Assembly: GCA_003820635.1 (NCBI GenBank)
Contig: RPOS01000184.1
Coordinates: 1-5,320, forward strand
Reading direction: 5' to 3'
DNA from: Verrucomicrobiaceae bacterium
GTDB lineage: Bacteria > Verrucomicrobiota > Verrucomicrobiae > Verrucomicrobiales > Akkermansiaceae
DNA length: 5,320 bases
Below, piece by piece: positions 4,892 to 5,320 of the stretch. The translations under genes and the position numbers were made by a program. Below the pieces are notes generated by a model that was not told the DNA's origin, did not search any database, and worked only from the letters and a program-made list of their open reading frames with translations. How positions within the stretch are numbered: the stretch's first letter is position 1; each line of letters starts with the position of its first letter.

Positions 4892-5272
4892 TCAATCCTT
4901 GTCGATCACTTTAACCAGCCCGTTAAGACCATCAGTTGTAGTTTCTACCAGCTTGGAGAGGTAGTCAACAAGAGCGTCGACTTTGGCATTGACGGATTGA
5001 ATTTCTTCCATCAGCTCCTCTCGGCTAGGTGTCAACCCAAACAAGTCATTGTCTTTAATGGCTTCAGGGTTGTTAGCTTTTTGGTACCGTCGACAATCAT
5101 CGTTGGTCAGATAAACAGTTTCTTGATACAAACGAAAAATTGTTTTGAGGTCAACATTAACTGAAACTAAAGCATTGCAAGTCTGCAAATAAAGTGCAGC
5201 TGCAGTGCGGATGTTGTTCCCAAAAAACTCTGCGTATTGTTCAGAGCTAAGGCCGTAGGTTTCAATCGACAT
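4892..5272 (-). CDS. Hypothetical phage protein, helical, 126 aa
   Basis: No family recognised. ATG 5270-5272 (MSIETYGLSSEQYAEFFGNN) is preferred over the in-frame TTG at 5279-5281, since a Met follows only three codons later; neither has a ribosome binding site. Residues 11-58 are helical with aromatic residues (EQYAEFF, AALYLQTC, TIFRLYQETVYL), residues 60-80 are a polar linker, and residues 83-124 form a long heptad-like helix (SREELMEEIQSVNAKVDALV then DYLSKLVETT and GLNGLVKVID), suggesting a coiled coil and self-association. The end of an upstream reading frame overlaps its start by 11 bases. It could be a small scaffold, spanin-like or regulatory protein; nothing decides between them. 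Confidence 0.72.
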   Translation of the reverse strand: MSIETYGLSSEQYAEFFGNNIRTAAALYLQTCNALVSVNVDLKTIFRLYQETVYLTNDDCRRYQKANNPEAIKDNDLFGLTPSREELMEEIQSVNAKVDALVDYLSKLVETTTDGLNGLVKVIDKD

Positions 5273-5320
5273 AGCAATCAAGTGCTTGTTGGAGTGAATC
5301 TAGGATAAACGTTTTTTGAC
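5262..5320 (-). CDS. C-terminal end of an upstream gene (partial)
   Basis: In one minus-strand frame the last 59 bases read QKTFILDSLQQALDCYVD and stop at TGA 5262-5264, overlapping the start of the 126-aa gene by 11 bases. The sequence looks like a natural amphipathic helix at a protein end, and such overlaps are the rule in this cluster. The other two frames also stop (near 5300 and 5280), so with only 18 codons visible the choice of frame is uncertain and the product cannot be named. Confidence 0.42.
   Translation of the reverse strand, partial: QKTFILDSLQQALDCYVD

Noticed and set aside
4829..5164. 111-aa plus-strand open frame
   Set aside because: Antisense to the 126-aa minus-strand gene, no start signal, and its sequence lacks recognisable structure.

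Overview
The window reads as part of a tailed double-stranded DNA phage genome (Caudoviricetes-like), probably from an aquatic phage. The evidence is phage gene style: small tightly packed genes with 2-50 base overlaps, a phage-type virion protein, a Gp157-family protein and a phage-borne Dps/ferritin-like protein. I see no rRNA, tRNA, transposase, integrase or CRISPR array. The host is not determined by the sequence; a cyanobacterial or other aquatic bacterial host is a guess based on resemblance to environmental phage proteins. Shine-Dalgarno motifs are weak or absent in front of most genes.

Layout: nearly everything lies on the minus strand and would be transcribed from high to low coordinates. 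From 5320 down: the end of an upstream gene (QKTFILDSLQQALDCYVD), a 126-aa helical unknown (4892-5272), a 39-aa membrane microprotein (4696-4815), a 237-aa Gp157-family protein (3980-4693), a short coiled-coil protein (3730-3957) and three small unknowns (3431-3694, 3193-3390, 2910-3200). Then comes a hairpin plus T-run that looks like an intrinsic terminator (2848-2882), followed directly by two overlapping unknowns (2662-2847 and 2280-2711). A single plus-strand gene (1945-2283) encodes a small beta-rich, probably structural protein. It converges on gene 2280-2711 with overlapping stop codons and diverges from a 439-aa virion-type protein on the minus strand (560-1879). Below that is a Dps-like ferritin (518 to beyond position 1).

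The most striking observation is in the Dps-like gene. Its reading frame is clean and recognisable on both sides of an in-frame TAA at 270-272. The four main ferroxidase ligands line up (His64, His76 before the stop; Asp91, Glu95 after it), and the TAA sits exactly where Dps proteins usually have tyrosine. No indel is needed to explain it, so a single base change (TAT or TAC to TAA) in the phage, or a sequencing error, splits the protein. TAA is used as an ordinary stop by neighbouring genes, which argues against recoding.

The functional picture is two blocks: small early or accessory genes around gp157 at the right, and virion proteins plus Dps at the left. Most small genes have no function that I can name.
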